NCBI RefSeq assembly: GCF_963966145.1
Contig: NC_091046.1
Coordinates: 19,034,001-19,098,000, forward strand
DNA: 64,000 nucleotides
DNA from: Tenebrio molitor
Taxonomy: Eukaryota; Arthropoda; Insecta; Coleoptera; Tenebrionidae
Direction: 5' to 3'
The translations under genes and the position numbers were made by a program. The notes beneath the pieces were generated by a model. The model ran no database searches and was not told the DNA's origin. It saw only the letters and a program-made list of their open reading frames with translations. Shown piece by piece: positions 1 through 13,993 of the stretch (the stretch's first letter is position 1; every line of letters begins with the position of its first letter).

Positions 1-283
1 AAAGATAAGATGTCACGCCGCCGCCGCTGCGATTGAAATCGACGAAACAAAAATAAGAGAGGCAAGCTCATATCGTTATCGTTACTACGCACCTCCCTGA
101 CGTCATATCTTGATGAAACAAAGTGCAGAATATCTTTGTTCTCTTTCTAATAATTTTTTTCTGAAGAAAGTCGATGTATTACATGGTTTTTAAGTCAAGT
201 ACTGTAGTGAATTCAAACAGAGAACCCGAAAGACAGACAGATAAACAATTCTAAAAACTGCTAAAATGTCTTCAAAGTACATA
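1..283. other. No gene seen
   Basis: AT-rich intergenic DNA with a short CCG-repeat patch near base 17. No open frame, RNA gene or repeat boundary could be supported. Confidence 0.5.
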
Positions 284-698
284 CCGGGTGTAGAATGGAT
301 TTTGGTACATTGGCACTTTACGTGTAAAACTAAAAATCCTCGGATATTGGCTCCCCTAATCATTTTAGAACAAAGCCTTAAATACAAAAGTTGTAGAGTT
401 TTAAAAATGGTTTCCAAATCTTTATCAAAATAGCAATAGCAGTGAAGTGTAACCGAGGTGAAAACCCCAAATTCTCCGTTTTGTCAAAAAATGAATTTTA
501 TTGCTGTCGGGAGTCATGGCAATTACTATTTTATCGATAGATTTTTAATATTTAATTTTTCTCGTCTAACAGGACCAGAAGGTGTTAGAAAATAACTAGA
601 AAAGGATTTTGTTGGAAAATAATTAGGGGAGCCAATATCCGAGGATTTTTACTATTACACGAAAAGTGCCTATGTACCAAAATCCATTCTACACCCTG
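284..698. mobile_element. TA-flanked MITE, 415 bp, long terminal inverted repeats
   Basis: The left arm begins CCGGGTGTAGAATGGATT and the right arm ends AATCCATTCTACACCCTG. Both ends are flanked by TA (282-283 and 699-700). The arms pair over about 90 bases with mismatches. A TA target duplication and a C(A/C)GGGTGT terminus point to a Tc1/mariner-type non-autonomous element. It has no coding capacity; the small antisense ORF over it is incidental. Confidence 0.8.
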
Positions 699-1573
699 TA
701 TATGGTATAAGCAACCAAACAACTTCAAAATTTTGTTTAAACATTGCAATAACACACAGATACATCAATTTAATTTATATGTGTAGATATTAATAAAGGT
801 ACCTATTATAATTATTACAACAATTTCTAAACATTTTGCAATAGAATCGCTAAAGTACTTGTTTTGGAATGTAAACAGAACTTTTAATATCCGACAACTA
901 AATAAAAGAATATAAACGTGTGTCAAACGTTGAAGATTAATTACTATTTTGAAATATGTAGACTTTAAATTCATTTTAAAATCCATGAACGATTTATCAC
1001 AGGTCTCAATCCTTTAATAATAAATATACATCAATAATAAAATGTCAAATTTTTAGAACTAAATAACAATAATGTCCAAAGGGAGTAAACCCACTATTGC
1101 CTTTAGAAAACAAAACTTTGCAGTTTTTTTTAACATTTTAAATAAAAAGTCAATTTGATTCTATCCGCCTTAAGATGAAGAGTGATCGAAATCAATTTGT
1201 TTTGTAACCATTACCGAAGAAGGTAAAATAGAACTGTTGAAACGTTTAGCCATTAAAACCGTTTGTATTTATCTTTTGTCCTGATCCTACGATTCCAGAC
1301 ACAAAAAATAATGAATGTTTGCAAAATTCAGATGTAGGTACGTTACTGTCCTAATCCTTAAACCTAAACGGATAAGAATTTGAGTTGTTTCCGAACTATA
1401 AAGTATCATGTAAGTGTTTAATATCTAAATCAGAAAACCTAGAGTACCTAACAAGTTCGATTCTATTGCACATGTTAGGATTTATGTTTATACAGTTTGT
1501 TGAATTCTTAAGATTTTGTAAAAATCAAAAGTTGTTCAATAACCATTTACCCTCTAAGTCCGACTGCAATATA
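699..1573. other. Intergenic, nothing recognised
   Basis: AT-rich sequence without a convincing coding exon or a paired repeat. The short ORFs here lack any family resemblance. Confidence 0.4.
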
Positions 1574-1978
1574 CTGGGGGCCCCAGAACCCAGAATTCGC
1601 GGAACAATTCAGTGGAGCAATGTCAACTCATGTTAGAAAATTATGAGAGAAATAATAAATACATTTTATAAATATTAAAAAAGATTTTGACTATTTGTTT
1701 TTCGTGACTGTGATCAGGTTTGCAATTATTCACTTCATTATTTCCAGCATTTCCAAAAAGCATTACCTCAAATAACGTATGGCAGCATGGCTTTGATTTT
1801 TCTTTCTTATTTCCACGGAGTACGGATACAACAAAAATGAAATATTTGGGACACAGAATGTTTTTAAATGTTGCCACATTTAGTGTATCTTCTACAAAAA
1901 TTGATTTTTTAACCTCATATTTTACTGACTACTTAACACCGCACTGCTAAGCTGTTTCGTGAATTTTGGGGCATCCAA
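1574..1978. mobile_element. TA-flanked MITE, 'CTGGGTGCCCC' family
   Basis: The left end (CTGGGGGCCCC followed by AATTCGCGGAACA) pairs imperfectly with the right end (TTTCGTGAATTTTGGGGCATCC). TA lies on both sides. The left half and interior recur at 48451-48760 and the right half at 59215-59362, so this is a dispersed family. The small ORFs inside are not genes. Confidence 0.7.
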
Positions 1979-1982
1979 TATA

Positions 1983-3591
1983 CAAGGCGATTCACGAAGC
2001 CCGTTAGTTAGAAACTTTCTGATTTCCCAACATCGTATTAATACGAAAATTGGTAGTCAGTCGACTTCTCCAAGTTCAAATAAAATATTTTCAAAATGGC
2101 GACACTTCCGGAAATACCGGAAATCGACGCCAGCTTTATTTTTTAAATGGAAAGACCCCATTTTGATTTCACATTTGGATTCTACGTTAAATTTTCAATT
2201 TAGAACGTCCTTCTGTTAACACTTATCTGTCATCGTTTTTGTCATTTTTCGCAAAAAAGCGGTGTTGCAGGGCTTCATTATAAAATTTATAACTCCTGAA
2301 TTATTGGAAATAAATAATTGTTTTTTTTTTTACTGATATCTCAAAGATTTGGTCGATTTTCTACGTTATTATAGATATTTTTTTAATGTTTCATAGGCCT
2401 ACTGCAATTTTTTAAAATTGATAATCAAAAAATGTCAAAAACCTCATTTTTTTAAATGGCCACTACCATTTGTGAGAGTCGATATAAATGTAAAATTTAA
2501 TTTTAAGGCCACTTTTATTAACATTGTGTATACCTATTTCCAGCCATTTTGGCGTAATTTCAATTTTTTGAATAAAATATTCTTTTTTTTTATAACGACA
2601 AAATAAGAAAAAATAAGCAAATTTAAAAAAATATTATAATGTAAATGGGTGCACCGTTTTCATTTTTTTGTTAATTTGCTCGTTTTTTATTACCGCGTTG
2701 TTATCTACTACAGCGTCATTATAAATGATTGTCCCATCGCAGTTGGCGTTGGTGACGTAGTTGAATGTGCCGCAACCCTCATAACATGAGTGAGACTAGT
2801 ATCGCCGATAGGTGGCGCTCCTGGCGGTAATGGAAATCAGTTTACTTAGTTAGTATAACGTTGCAAGGATGGCGGCATATCCAAAATTTGTGTGGGTTTT
2901 TAACGCCAACTACGATGGGACAATCATTTATAATGACCCTGTATTTATTGCATGCGATTTTTGAATAAAAATTCAAATAAAACAAATGCTTGATAAAAAA
3001 AAGAACAAAATATTCAAAAAATCGAAATTACGCCAAAACGGGTGGGAATATTAATAAAGTAGTCTTAAAATTAAATACTACATTTATATCTAGTGTCAGA
3101 AGTAATAGTGCCATTTAAAAAAAAAGTTTTCGACATTTTTTCATTACCAATTTTGAAAAATTGCAGTAGGCGTATGAAACATTAAATAATTACACTAATG
3201 ACGAAAAAGATCGGCCAGGTCATTAAGAAATTCTATTAAAAAAAATAATTATTTAGTTCCAATGCTTCAGGAGTTATTTTTTAATGAAGCCCTGCAACCC
3301 CGCTTTTTTGCGAAAAAGATGACAGATGACAGATAAGTGTTGACAAAAGAACGTTCTAAAGTAAAAATTTAACGTAGGATTGAAATATGAAGTCAAAATG
3401 GGGTCTTACCGTTTAAAAAAATTAAGATGGCTTCGATTTCCGGTATTTCCGGAAGTGTCGCCATTTTGAAAATATGTATTTCATTTGAACTTGGTGTAGT
3501 CGATTATAGTCAACTACCAATTTTCGTATTATGTAATACGATTTTGGGAAATCAGAAAGTTTCTAACGAACGGGCTATGTGAATCGCCCTG
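1983..3591. mobile_element. Foldback-like element with about 650-bp inverted arms
   Basis: The left arm from 1983 (CAAGGCGATTCACGAAGCCC) pairs with the right arm ending GTGAATCGCCCTG at 3591. Shared blocks run inward for some 650 bases, including the paired CACTTCCGGAAATACCGGAA motif and the 'pairs with GAAGCCCTGCA' block. TA flanks both ends. The centre is occupied by a second, smaller inverted-repeat element. There is no coding region. Confidence 0.8.
2711..2941. mobile_element. Nested 231-bp MITE, 'GTCATTATAAATGATTGT' family
   Basis: The ends CAGCGTCATTATAAATGATT and AATCATTTATAATGACCCTG are inverted copies flanked by TA, sitting in the middle of the larger foldback element. A 110-bp relative lies at 50974-51083. 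Confidence 0.75.
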
Positions 3592-3776
3592 TATACATAC
3601 TTTTAAATAAAGTAAGATGAATAATGTACGTGATAATGAAGTGTTTATGTTATATGTAATTTTAATTCAAGCATTGTAATTATAATTCACTCACGTTCTG
3701 ATTTCACGTACAGAATACGTAGTACAGAAAGTTGTAGCATCCAAATACAAAATTTCCGTGGAGATATTGCGATTAA

Positions 3777-3903
3777 GGCCCGGTTTATTCACCTTCAAGT
3801 GAATTTGTCTGGCCAGTAGTTGCTATGATTTAGAATCTGCAATTGGTAGATCCATGGTAATTACCGTTCAAATAAAGTTACTTGAAAGTGAATAAACCGG
3901 GCC
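3777..3903. mobile_element. 127-bp MITE flanked by TTAA
   Basis: The ends GGCCCGGTTTATTCAC and GTGAATAAACCGGGCC are inverted, and TTAA sits on both sides (3773-3776 and 3904-3907). A TTAA duplication is the hallmark of piggyBac-type insertion. The flanking TTAA is itself palindromic, so target duplication and arm extension cannot be told apart. Confidence 0.6.
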
Positions 3904-3907
3904 TTAA

Positions 3908-5008
3908 TGTGTATGTGTGTATATTTCTAACATATTTAATTATAAATTTTAAACTGTAGTTTTAAAAAATTCAAAAAAGGAAAAATTCCCTATTAATTTT
4001 TGCCTAGTTTACTTAAAACATGCCATTTATCTATATTTATTTAATACAAATTAATAAAACAATTGTTTCAACGTTTCAATGTCTTTAATTCTATTTTTGT
4101 TTAATCTACACATCTATTGAAAAAATTATTTTTCGTACTATGTATAATCCAATAAACCCCATTACTATTTGTGGAATGGATTGTCTAAATTTAAAATGTA
4201 TTGTTCTATTATTATTAAATAATAGAAAATTTTAAACCCCTCCTGGGAGCTCAACTTTGATAGAAGGTTATATTTAATACCTTTAACTTGATTGATAGGA
4301 AAGGAGTATCTGTAATTCTCAAATGTTATTGGTTAATTTCGTACGAGTAATATAATAATACCTCCTGTAGAAAAGCAAAGCTTAACACTGATCCTCTTTA
4401 TGCCACTCAGAATCTCTCATATTTTGTGCTAGGTATTTTGTGATATGCTGAGAAGAAACATTTATAATCACGCGGGAGATTATCCAGTAGTTTTATAACA
4501 ATAACGTTTGTTTTAAATTGTCAAAAATGGCAGAAATATATATTTGAAAATAATCCCTAATTCCAAGTATTTCTGTTATGAGACAACCTTACCATTTTAT
4601 TTTTAACTATGTTCGTCTAGGAAAATCCATTACATTTTCAAATCAATCTTCATTACATTTAATTCTAGAGAATTAAAAATTATTCTTGTTTTGAAAATTT
4701 AAAGACAGACAGAGATGTAAGATTGTAAGTGAGATTACAATGTTTTTTTTATTCCGCATTTATTCGTGAAAAACACATATCAGCCACGCAACAACGTAAT
4801 GACTGGGCAATAAATTCCGGCAATAAATTGCGGCAGTTCACTTTTTGGTAAACCCGCGACATTTTAAAAGAGCCGGTACAGTCATGCGCCAAACCCCACT
4901 AGCTACATTTTTTTCTATACGTACTTACGTATGTTATCGCCCGGTCCTGACTCCTTCGTTTTAATGTGTAACTGATAAAAAGTGACATCGAGCATCGGTT
5001 CGTTCTTC
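3908..5008. other. Upstream flank of the transporter gene
   Basis: AT-rich, with no open frame of note and no repeat pair detected. A TTTTAAAAG at about 4863 followed by CAGTCA near 4879 could be an alternative core promoter. Confidence 0.35.
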
Positions 5009-5040
5009 CATATAAACATCCAGCAGAAGCGCGTACCATC
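5009..5040 (+). promoter_or_regulatory. Possible TATA-type core promoter of the transporter gene
   Basis: CATATAAACA at about 5010 lies roughly 27 bases before ACCATCAAAG, which could serve as an initiator. It would give a 5' leader of about 370 bases before the ATG at 5409. This is proposed from spacing only. Confidence 0.25.
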
Positions 5041-5408
5041 AAAGCATTGTGTTTGAGTGTTGTGGCGAGTTACGTGTTCAAAGTTTTAAACGTTCGCAGA
5101 ACAAAATTATAATGAACGTTTGATTATGGTTTTTATTTTTAAGTCATTTCTTGATCTACTACCAATAGTCTCATCAAGAAAGCGGAAGCGTCTCAAGTCG
5201 TGAACAACTCGTGTACGAATTGTTGCATTTCCGCCATTTAAATAAGAATTTATTTTTGGCGCCGCTTCATACCAAACTTATTTATTTTATTTTATCGTTG
5301 TTAACTATTTGTTTTTTTAAATCGAACATGTACCCTAACTTCGTGTAACTAGTGCTTTAACGTATCCTCGATTTAGTAGATTTAAGTGTAATTATAATTT
5401 ATTGCAAA

Positions 5409-8400
5409 ATGAAAGGCAACGTGAAAAATGGAACCACAAATAACGCAAGATACACAGTCGTTTTCGACCAAGAAAACATCAACACTCAAACGCAGAAAAA
5501 GAAGTCAGGTAATTATTGCACATGAAATTCGCTTAACATAATTGCATTGGTTGATATCAGAGTTGATATAACGTACTGCACCGACCACGTGCTCCACGTG
5601 CGGCTGCACACCGACTTACCTCCATTTGAGTGTGACTCGTTCCGCGCATGCTTGATGTGAGGTTTTTTCCCGGAATTTTGGCGGGTTTTTCGAAGGCGAA
5701 CCATATTTTCATTTTGATTGTGCTCGAAATGAGCAGTAACTTGAAGTATTTTCAACGTAAATAGTTAACAAAAAAAACATATCTTATCTTTTTATCGGAA
5801 GTTTATTTTCCCGTCGAACAAGGCTAACAATGAGAAATAGTCATAAAAATCATCCAATTGTCGCATGTGCCAGTTGTGAAATAGAGTGACGCGAATGCGA
5901 AAAAATAAATAACCTTGGTTTAATTCGAAATTAGGACGTTTTAATGTTTTAGGTTTATCTAAAGTATGTGCTGTTGTATTTTTGCAAAAATCATGGCTTT
6001 GTTAGATGTAATCCGGCGACGTTTCCGTCAGTTAGTAGTCATTGATTGATTTGACAGATAAATTATTGTTTAATAGAGAGATATCACAACTGTTCCATTA
6101 ATTGTTGACAGCTCTTTTCTGTAAAGTTTATTGTTCCACGAACATATTTATTCAAAAGTGTCATCTAGAATTGTGTGAATTCCATTATTTTAATCAATTT
6201 CAATATTTTCTTGGAAAACTCTTACCCTGAAGTAAGAATATTTTCCGTTAGGAGCTTTTGACACTTATGTAATATGTAATTATAAATCAGTGTTGTTAAA
6301 AAATTTTGCTTGTTATTTTTCCAAAATTCAATGCCAGCTTAAATATTGGAATACATAATATAGTTAACACATTAACAGTTCAAAGTTCAGTAAACAGTTT
6401 GTTTCTAACATTGCAATAAATAAACGTTGATTAATCTATTTATATTTTTGTTTATGATACATCGGTCACTTGGAAAATATATGTATTTTACATCTAGATT
6501 CCATTCGTTTAATTACAATAAATAATATTGTGACTGATGCTTTTCTAGTAAAATCAATAGATAAATGTTATTTTACCGATACTACAAAAGCTTGGTACCT
6601 ATAGTTTCCCTATACATTATTGCAGTTTTAATTAACGTGATTATAATCACAATCAAATGCGTCTACTAAAATATTTCAACATGTGAAAGATAATTATCAC
6701 GTAAATAATAAAAATCTTGTAATGAGTAATCATATATCACGCCAACTGATCATAAAACATGCTATAAAACTTTGAGGCCCTAATAATTTATTGTGCTGAT
6801 CATCAGACTATAATCTGAGGTTCGCCGACTAAAGGTCAATTTCTAGGTTTAACTTTACAATAAAAATGATGACTCAGTCAAATCATGGGTACCCCACGGA
6901 CCCACTAATGACAGTTTACCGACCACGTTTTTGCTTGAAAAGTATATAAATTAATGTACATTATGTACATATAAACTACTTTATTGATATTTATAGCATC
7001 AGTCATTATTTACTTAAAATTAATAAATTAGGTGCTGCGTAAAATTTTGCATTCTGTTTGCGAATTAACATGTTTCGGGTACAGGAAGTAACCACATTGA
7101 TACTAGCTTATTATTTTAATTAATGTCTGTTGTCAAATGATGCAATAGGATGAACTTGGAGAATTAACAACACCGTCATTAATTTATTCTTCATCAATGA
7201 AATTTTCAGTATGCACACGTTAATTTATTACTGGAAATTCAGACGGAAGTTGTTAAATTGCATTATACTCTATGTGTTTCAAACTCGGAAAATTAGGTTT
7301 TGTAATGATTGTTACAATTCTATGTCCTCTAATGCTTTTTAAAACGCTATTGGTTTTTGTTAACAAATAGGAATTGTTACTATCCTAGAAGTATGCAAAA
7401 TATGTAAAAGAAAATTGCTCAGCAGAACCATAAATTGATTACATGTTTTAAAGCATTAATTTAAGTTCTGTTAGTTGCACAGTATCATGCAAAATACTTA
7501 TTCATTGTACATATTATATTATGTACTTACCTATATTTTTCTTTGATGCTTAACGACATTTTTGGGTCTATTTCGATCTGAAACCCCGAATAACAGAAAA
7601 AGGATGATTATTTTGTACGAACTAGAGGAGTTTTGCTAGCACAGAAGCAACTTGAAAGTCCTGCGTTGTTCAAAGATTTTGGTTGTAAATATAAAAATCC
7701 GGACTTATTTCCAGGAGAATGCTTATTTTACGATAAGAAAATTTTGATGAAGTGCAACAAATGTTCTATGAAGGATAGTGGGTTCTTGTTTTTCGAATTG
7801 AGGTCTAGGTGAAAATCTGACTACCAAAATATCAGCACATTTTCTTTTTTTTAAGCTCTTACATTACTGTCTCGAAATTGGTAACTTAGGAAAAGTAAAT
7901 GAGTTATGAACTTTCTCAAATTTGGCACTTTGCCTTGTAACAAGTTTACGAAAATTTATTAGCGTTATAAGAGAATATTTTCTGTTTTAATCGTAATGCA
8001 CTTATGTTAATTTTGAGAAAATAATAAGTTCTATTTTTTCAGGATGGTTTGGCACCAGACATTTTGTTACGTTTATGCTGTTTCTTGGAATGGCAAACGC
8101 GTATGTTATGAGGACAAATATGTCGGTGGCTATTGTTGCCATGGTTAACCATACAGCAATTGAAGCCAAAGTCTCCAGCCATGATGAACCCATCGATACT
8201 GAATGTGGGGATGTCGCAATTGATCGGGTTAGTAATTTTTTTTTTTTTAAATAAATAACAATTATACTTAATCAGAATTGGTGTCGAATACGTAATAAAA
8301 CTTGTTGGCTGTTACTAAAACTATCTTCTGTCTCTTACAGGGCAACGGATCTCTTTCCGAAAATGATGGCGAATTTGTTTGGGAAACTGACATCCAAGGC

Positions 8401-11400
8401 TACGTACTAAGTTCGTTCTTTTACGGTTACGTGATAACCCAAATCCCTTTTGGTATTTTGTCGAAGCGTTACGGCAACATCTATTTCCTCGGCGTGGGGA
8501 TGTTGATTAACTCTGTATTTGGATTACTGGTGCCCATATCAGCAAATATGGGCATCTGGTGGCTAATAGCCGTGAGATTCATTCAAGGCCTTGGAGAGGT
8601 GAGTAGATGATTGTCACAAGTACAAAGTGAGACAACACATTTTTGTTGGTTTTACATTTTTGTTTTCGTTTGGTTTTCTTGATTCAGTGAAACAAAAATT
8701 GTGTTTTCCTCTCACTTTCGTACCTTGTATAGGTTTTCAACTATACCTTTCTGGTCAGGGCCCTATTGTCCCATGCACACACGCTCTTCTGGCAAAATGG
8801 ATCCCTCCTAACGAGAGAAGTCGAATGGGTGCTTTCGTTTATGCAGGTATATTTTTCTGCATTACTGAAAAAGAGACAGTGTAACGAATGATTTTATGGC
8901 TTTTTATACGAGACGGTATGTTGTTTGAATCTGATTTAGCAGTAGCAAACAGTTTGACAAAGTTCGAGTTTTGTGTGAGTATAGGGTGTTATAGGTAGAC
9001 ATCATCGAATGACCAAACCCAAACTAGCTCAACTGTCTTGTGGGTATAAGATACCCATATACGAATGTGTAGTGTTTCATCTCACTTTTCTTCTCAGAAT
9101 ATGCTCCGCAGTTGATTCTATTTCGAATTCCCCCCTTGATTCTTAACTTCTATTTTCTCTTGACTCAATAATTTCTTACTGAAAATTGGACACAATTAAT
9201 TTCCCATATATTCACATGCATAATTAACTTGGAACTAATTCTATTGTGATGTAATATTTGTCAACATCAAAAAATATTTTCCTTTAGTCGCAGGTGTTTT
9301 GATAAGTAGAAAATTCAACAAACTATTACAACTATTACTCATTTTGTAATTGTTCTTGGTAAGAAAAGTACATGGAGAATGTTGCACGGCAACATAATTG
9401 TTGACTAGTTAGATAAAAGTTTATTACATTTTTTTAATGTTTAAACGAAACCGTAAGATTAATTATCCATACAATTTTTAACACTTAAAAATACAATACT
9501 GTAAACAAAAATTTAAAATCCCTGCTACGAAACTGGCTTTAGTAAGTTTTTCTTTCGAAATATAAATAAAAATTACTGGTACAGTATAAACACAATAATC
9601 GCGGCACTTGTTAATTTGATACATTTTGGAATTGTCGATTAAGTTACAAATGAAGCCAGCATCAGTTCATTGAGTTTATTGGCTAATAATACACCAAACT
9701 ACGTATAAAAATATATCAGGTTTATGCATTTTTAGGGCATAGAACCAGCAGTCCATCCTTACATATTAAAGCAGTATACAATTTCACAGTCAAATATGCA
9801 CGGTCAATTTTAAACCTTCTGCTGCCTTTCAAAAATTAGTTTTTTATTTTGAAAATATTATTTTGGTAATGTTCACAGAACCGGTAATTTAATAACATGT
9901 TATTTTTAACGACCATGTCATTTTTTCTTTATTATTTACATTTATATTTTACAACTAGTTGCTACAGGTTTTCAATAATAATTATATACGGCTATATTTA
10001 AATATGGAATTATCTAAGTATTGGTTCTAATCGACTCGCGATCATACATACCTGTCATCTTTTATTACGTTATGATCCTTCTCCTCACATTAAAATATGG
10101 ATATATAAATACTTTTCACATTTTCGAATATTCTAATGCTTTAATGGTATTTGGTAAACAAACGTTACGAGTACTGTCAAATCGGAAAAAGAAAAGATTA
10201 GTTCAACATTTTTCTCTGATTTAGAACGAAAGTAACTGCTCAAGAGAAATGTATGTAAAAATCATTCCTTAATAAAAAAAAAATAGCTTGTGAATCTTGC
10301 TGTGATCTATTTCTAATCATAAATCACCCACGAAATTGTATAAAGACAAATAAAGTATTACAATGGAATTTCTCAACATTTATATGGGTTTTTCCATTAC
10401 CACACAGGGGAAACAGCTGACAAAGAAAAAATATAATTACATATTAAATTACTTTAAAATAGAAAATTCCCGTTTTTACATATGTATTTTGGAATTACAT
10501 TGTAATATTTTAGATGCCTCATTTGTACATTGTGCACTATGTGAAAAAGTAGGTAGAACTGTGTGCGTTTTTTTTGCGTTGTTTTTAATAAATATTATAC
10601 AAGATGAAGTCGGTTTTTAAGGCGACAATAACTGCAACTAGTCAAGGGCTTATCATTGCATATCACTCTAAATCGTTGATACGGGATTACATATTTACTT
10701 TATTCGAAATGTAATCTCTTAGAAAGTGCCGATTCATCATGTATAATAATTATGTCACGATTATTAACAGAAAAAAAATGACTGTAACATTTAATTACTG
10801 TATATTCCTTATTAAAAAGAAGGAAAACATATTCTCTTTACAACCTGTTTGAATTGAAAGCCAAGAGTGGAATATTAAGTCGAATAATTTTGTGTCTTTT
10901 GCCTATATGTATTAGTTCTATGCTGTATTTTTTCGTCGAAAGGGAGAAAACGAAGAATGCACGCAGGTACGATACAGTTGATTTTAACTTACATTGTACT
11001 CCATTTATAGGAGCACAATTTGGAACTGTTATATCAATGCCGTTGAGTGGTCTACTATCCATATCCACTGGTGGTTGGCCGTCCATCTTCTATGTTTTCG
11101 GAGCCGTCGGGACAGTTTGGTGCATTGCTTTCTTATTCCTTGTTTTTGAAGATCCGGAAGCTAATCCGAGAATGAATATAGACGAGAAAAAGTATATTCA
11201 AAAAGCTTTAGGAAACAAAACTGGTGCTCCTGTAAGCATGATTGTTTTTTAAAATTGCCTGGATTTACGTATCATTTTTTGCAAGATTCCGCCCATTCCT
11301 TGGAAATCCATTGCAAAATCGCTGCCTTTCTGGGCCATTTTATTGGCTCATATGGGACACAATTATGGTTATGAAACCTTGATGACTGAATTACCAACTT

Positions 11401-12164
11401 ACATGAAACAAGTGTTACATTTCAGTATTAAAGACGTAAGTTGAAACTTCTGTCAATATTTATTTAGTGGATCAATTTTCACATTCATTATGTTATTACA
11501 GAATGGCTTTCTTTCGGCCTTACCATATTTAGCGATGTGGTTGTTTTCCATCTTTATTAGCCACGTTGCCGATTGGTTATTAACCAAACCATGCTTCACT
11601 CATACTATTGTACGCAAATTGATAAATGGAATTGGTAAGACTGGTCGAGAAGATTTAGAAATATCTTTTGATAATATAATAAATTTTATAGGTCAATATG
11701 GGCCAGCCTTAGCTCTGGTAGCAGCTTCATTTACCGGTTGCGATCGTTGGTTAACTGTTGCTATTCTGACCATCGGTGTGGGTTTGAACGGTGGAATATA
11801 CTCCGGATTCAAGGTTAACCATCTGGACATTTCACCTCAATTTGCAGGAATTTTGATGGCATTCACAAATTGTTTAGCTAACCTCGCTGGTTTGCTGGCT
11901 CCAATATACGCTGGAAACGTAGTTTTGGGAACGGTAGGTCGTTGTTGTCCGTGTATTTTTCAAATTTAATCGTGCAAATTTTTATAGCCCAGTCAAGCAA
12001 AATGGCGCATCGTGTTTGTTACGGCTGCAGGTGTATACGCCGCCTGCTGTACATTCTATACTTTGTTTGCTTCTGGTGAACGACAGCCTTGGGATACGCA
12101 AGAAGAACCAGATAAAAAGAAAGAATCAGATACTGATCCCGAGATTGTGACAACGCGTACTTGA
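5409..12164 (+). CDS. SLC17-family (sialin-like) major facilitator transporter
   Basis: Nine exons encode 517 residues, the usual length for SLC17 anion transporters (sialin, vesicular glutamate and insect phosphate-cotransporter-like proteins), 12-helix carriers that move organic anions or phosphate with H+ or Na+. The N-terminus (residues 1-34) is a polar cytosolic tail. The first helix carries the family signature RTNMSVAIVAMVN (57-69), including the conserved Arg57. The following luminal/extracellular loop has NHT and NGS sequons (69, 97). SSFFYGYVITQIPFG (119-133), GLGEGPIVPCTHALLAKW (from about 178), YAGAQFGTVISMPLSG (from about 209), LMTELPTYMKQVL and NHLDISPQFAGILMAFTN are all classic SLC17 blocks in the expected order. 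The tail is acidic and lysine-rich. The start is the first ATG in an open frame joined cleanly to exon 2. The substrate cannot be read from sequence; sialin-like versus phosphate-like is unresolved. Confidence 0.95.
5409..12164 (+). other. Exon map of the SLC17 gene
   Basis: Coding exons: 5409-5508, 8043-8227, 8341-8598, 8759-8846, 11011-11231, 11286-11435, 11502-11634, 11692-11933 and 11988-12164 (TGA 12162-12164). They total 1,554 bases, and every junction keeps frame and has GT..AG ends. Introns 1 and 4 are about 2.5 and 2.2 kb; the last four are 54-66 bases. No mobile-element copy with clear ends was found in its introns, in contrast to the PKC gene. Confidence 0.92.
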
Positions 12165-12704
12165 TTAACTAGAAAATACTTTGTGATTTTTTCTTTTAAA
12201 AAAATATTGCCTATTACTATTGCAGCTGTAAAGTGTTTTATTTGTACTGTAGGTTACCTATGAAAATAGCAGTACTTGTTAGAAACCAGACATTTTTGAA
12301 TTGTGTAAATTTAAACTTGCAGTATGAATTACTTCATTCACACCACTGAGATACAGATTTCAAGGAAAAAACTGTATTTGATACTTGTTAAAACTGCAAA
12401 TGTTTTTTAGAATTTTGTTGTTGATTTATTAATAATGTGAATTTGATAGTTCTAATAATTATTGAAATACTTTTTGAATAGAATTGTTGTAACTTAGACC
12501 ACTAAAAATTATTTTTTTTACATGTGTTTTGTTTATATCCTTTTCTTTAAATAAATAATTACTGGAAAGCTAATGTGATACAATTTTAAAAAATATAATA
12601 GGAAAATATTACATATCATCGGCAAAGAATTTGTGACTACGAAAGAATAATAAATTATTGTTTTGATTTAACTGTGTAATAAAAAACGATAAATTTAAAA
12701 GTAT

Positions 12705-12742
12705 AATAAAGCATTCGCCATTATTTGTGTGACTTTGTTTTC
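12705..12742 (+). terminator. Likely polyadenylation signal of the transporter gene
   Basis: AATAAA at 12705-12710 is followed by a GT/T-rich stretch (TTATTTGTGTGACTTTGTTTT), the usual downstream element. Other AATAAA copies at about 12550 and 12678 could be used instead; the 3' UTR would then be about 400-550 bases. Confidence 0.45.
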
Positions 12743-13993
12743 TAAAGAGTAACAATAAACGTCCTTCAGTTTTCGCCTTTGCAATAAAGAATTTCCTACA
12801 GTTTAATTACTGACAACAAACCAAAATACTTTTTTTTCGTTAAATGCAAACCTTCCGTCACGCACCACAATTGCTAATCTAGATGAAGACATTGTTTACG
12901 TTGTACTCATATATTTGAAAAAAGAAAAGATTTTTGATGTATAATTTATAGTACATGAATAAGTAATGGTTACAACAAGAATAATACATATCAGATTCTA
13001 ACAGTAAACAGATTATATCAAAAAGATCACTTAGACCATACATTATGCGACTAGATAGTGTTTTATTATAAATGACTAGAATGTCACATGCACTTAAAGT
13101 TAAAGCCCATTACACCAATCCTTTACGTTATATTAACAGAAACAGATTTACTATTTATTTATTTATTACTAAAATTAAAGCGGTATGATAGTAGTCGTAG
13201 TCTCACAATTTTTTTTAGCAGTTTTTTGTCGTTTTTGATGTCAAGTTTCATAAATATTATTTCAAATCTCGAATTCGTCAAGTTAAAATTGAATTTACAG
13301 TTGTGAAACTAAATTTCATTTCAGTTAACGACTCTACGACTATACATATTCGCTTTTAATGTAAATAAATTGATCTGAAAAGATGTCAGCGTTAGGATTC
13401 ATATTTGATTTTTAAACAGATTGCTCACCTATTCTGAGGGTGCTTCAATCACTTACTTTACTTTTGTGTGGGAAAGGGGTGCAAATCGCATCAATACAAA
13501 AAAAAGAGATATACAAATTTTGACTCCGAGTAGAGCAAATGATTTAAAAAAATATAGATTGACTATTCGTCCAATGACATCTTTCCTTATATCTGCACCA
13601 ATTATTTACTATTTTAAGAACAACATATAAAGGGTAGGTGTAGTGTGACAACAAGAAATACGTACATCTGGTCTTGTAATAGGTTTGTCAGTTCAAAATT
13701 TAGAAACAAGTAACAACCTTTACCATAAACCGAAACCTATTGAAATTACAATTCAAATTATAGATTACTATAAAAATATACGAAAAAATGTATATTAAGT
13801 GATAGGTAATTAATGGTTTTAACTTTTATAATCAAATTCCATATTATACTCGCATAAAAATAACATTTTTGACGAAATCAGTAATTGATACATTTACTCA
13901 AAAACATACCTACATTTTATTTGAATGTTGTATGTATTTAAAATTAGCTCTTAATTAGTGGCTTCCCAGTCAAGACTAGTTATAAAATGTTAG

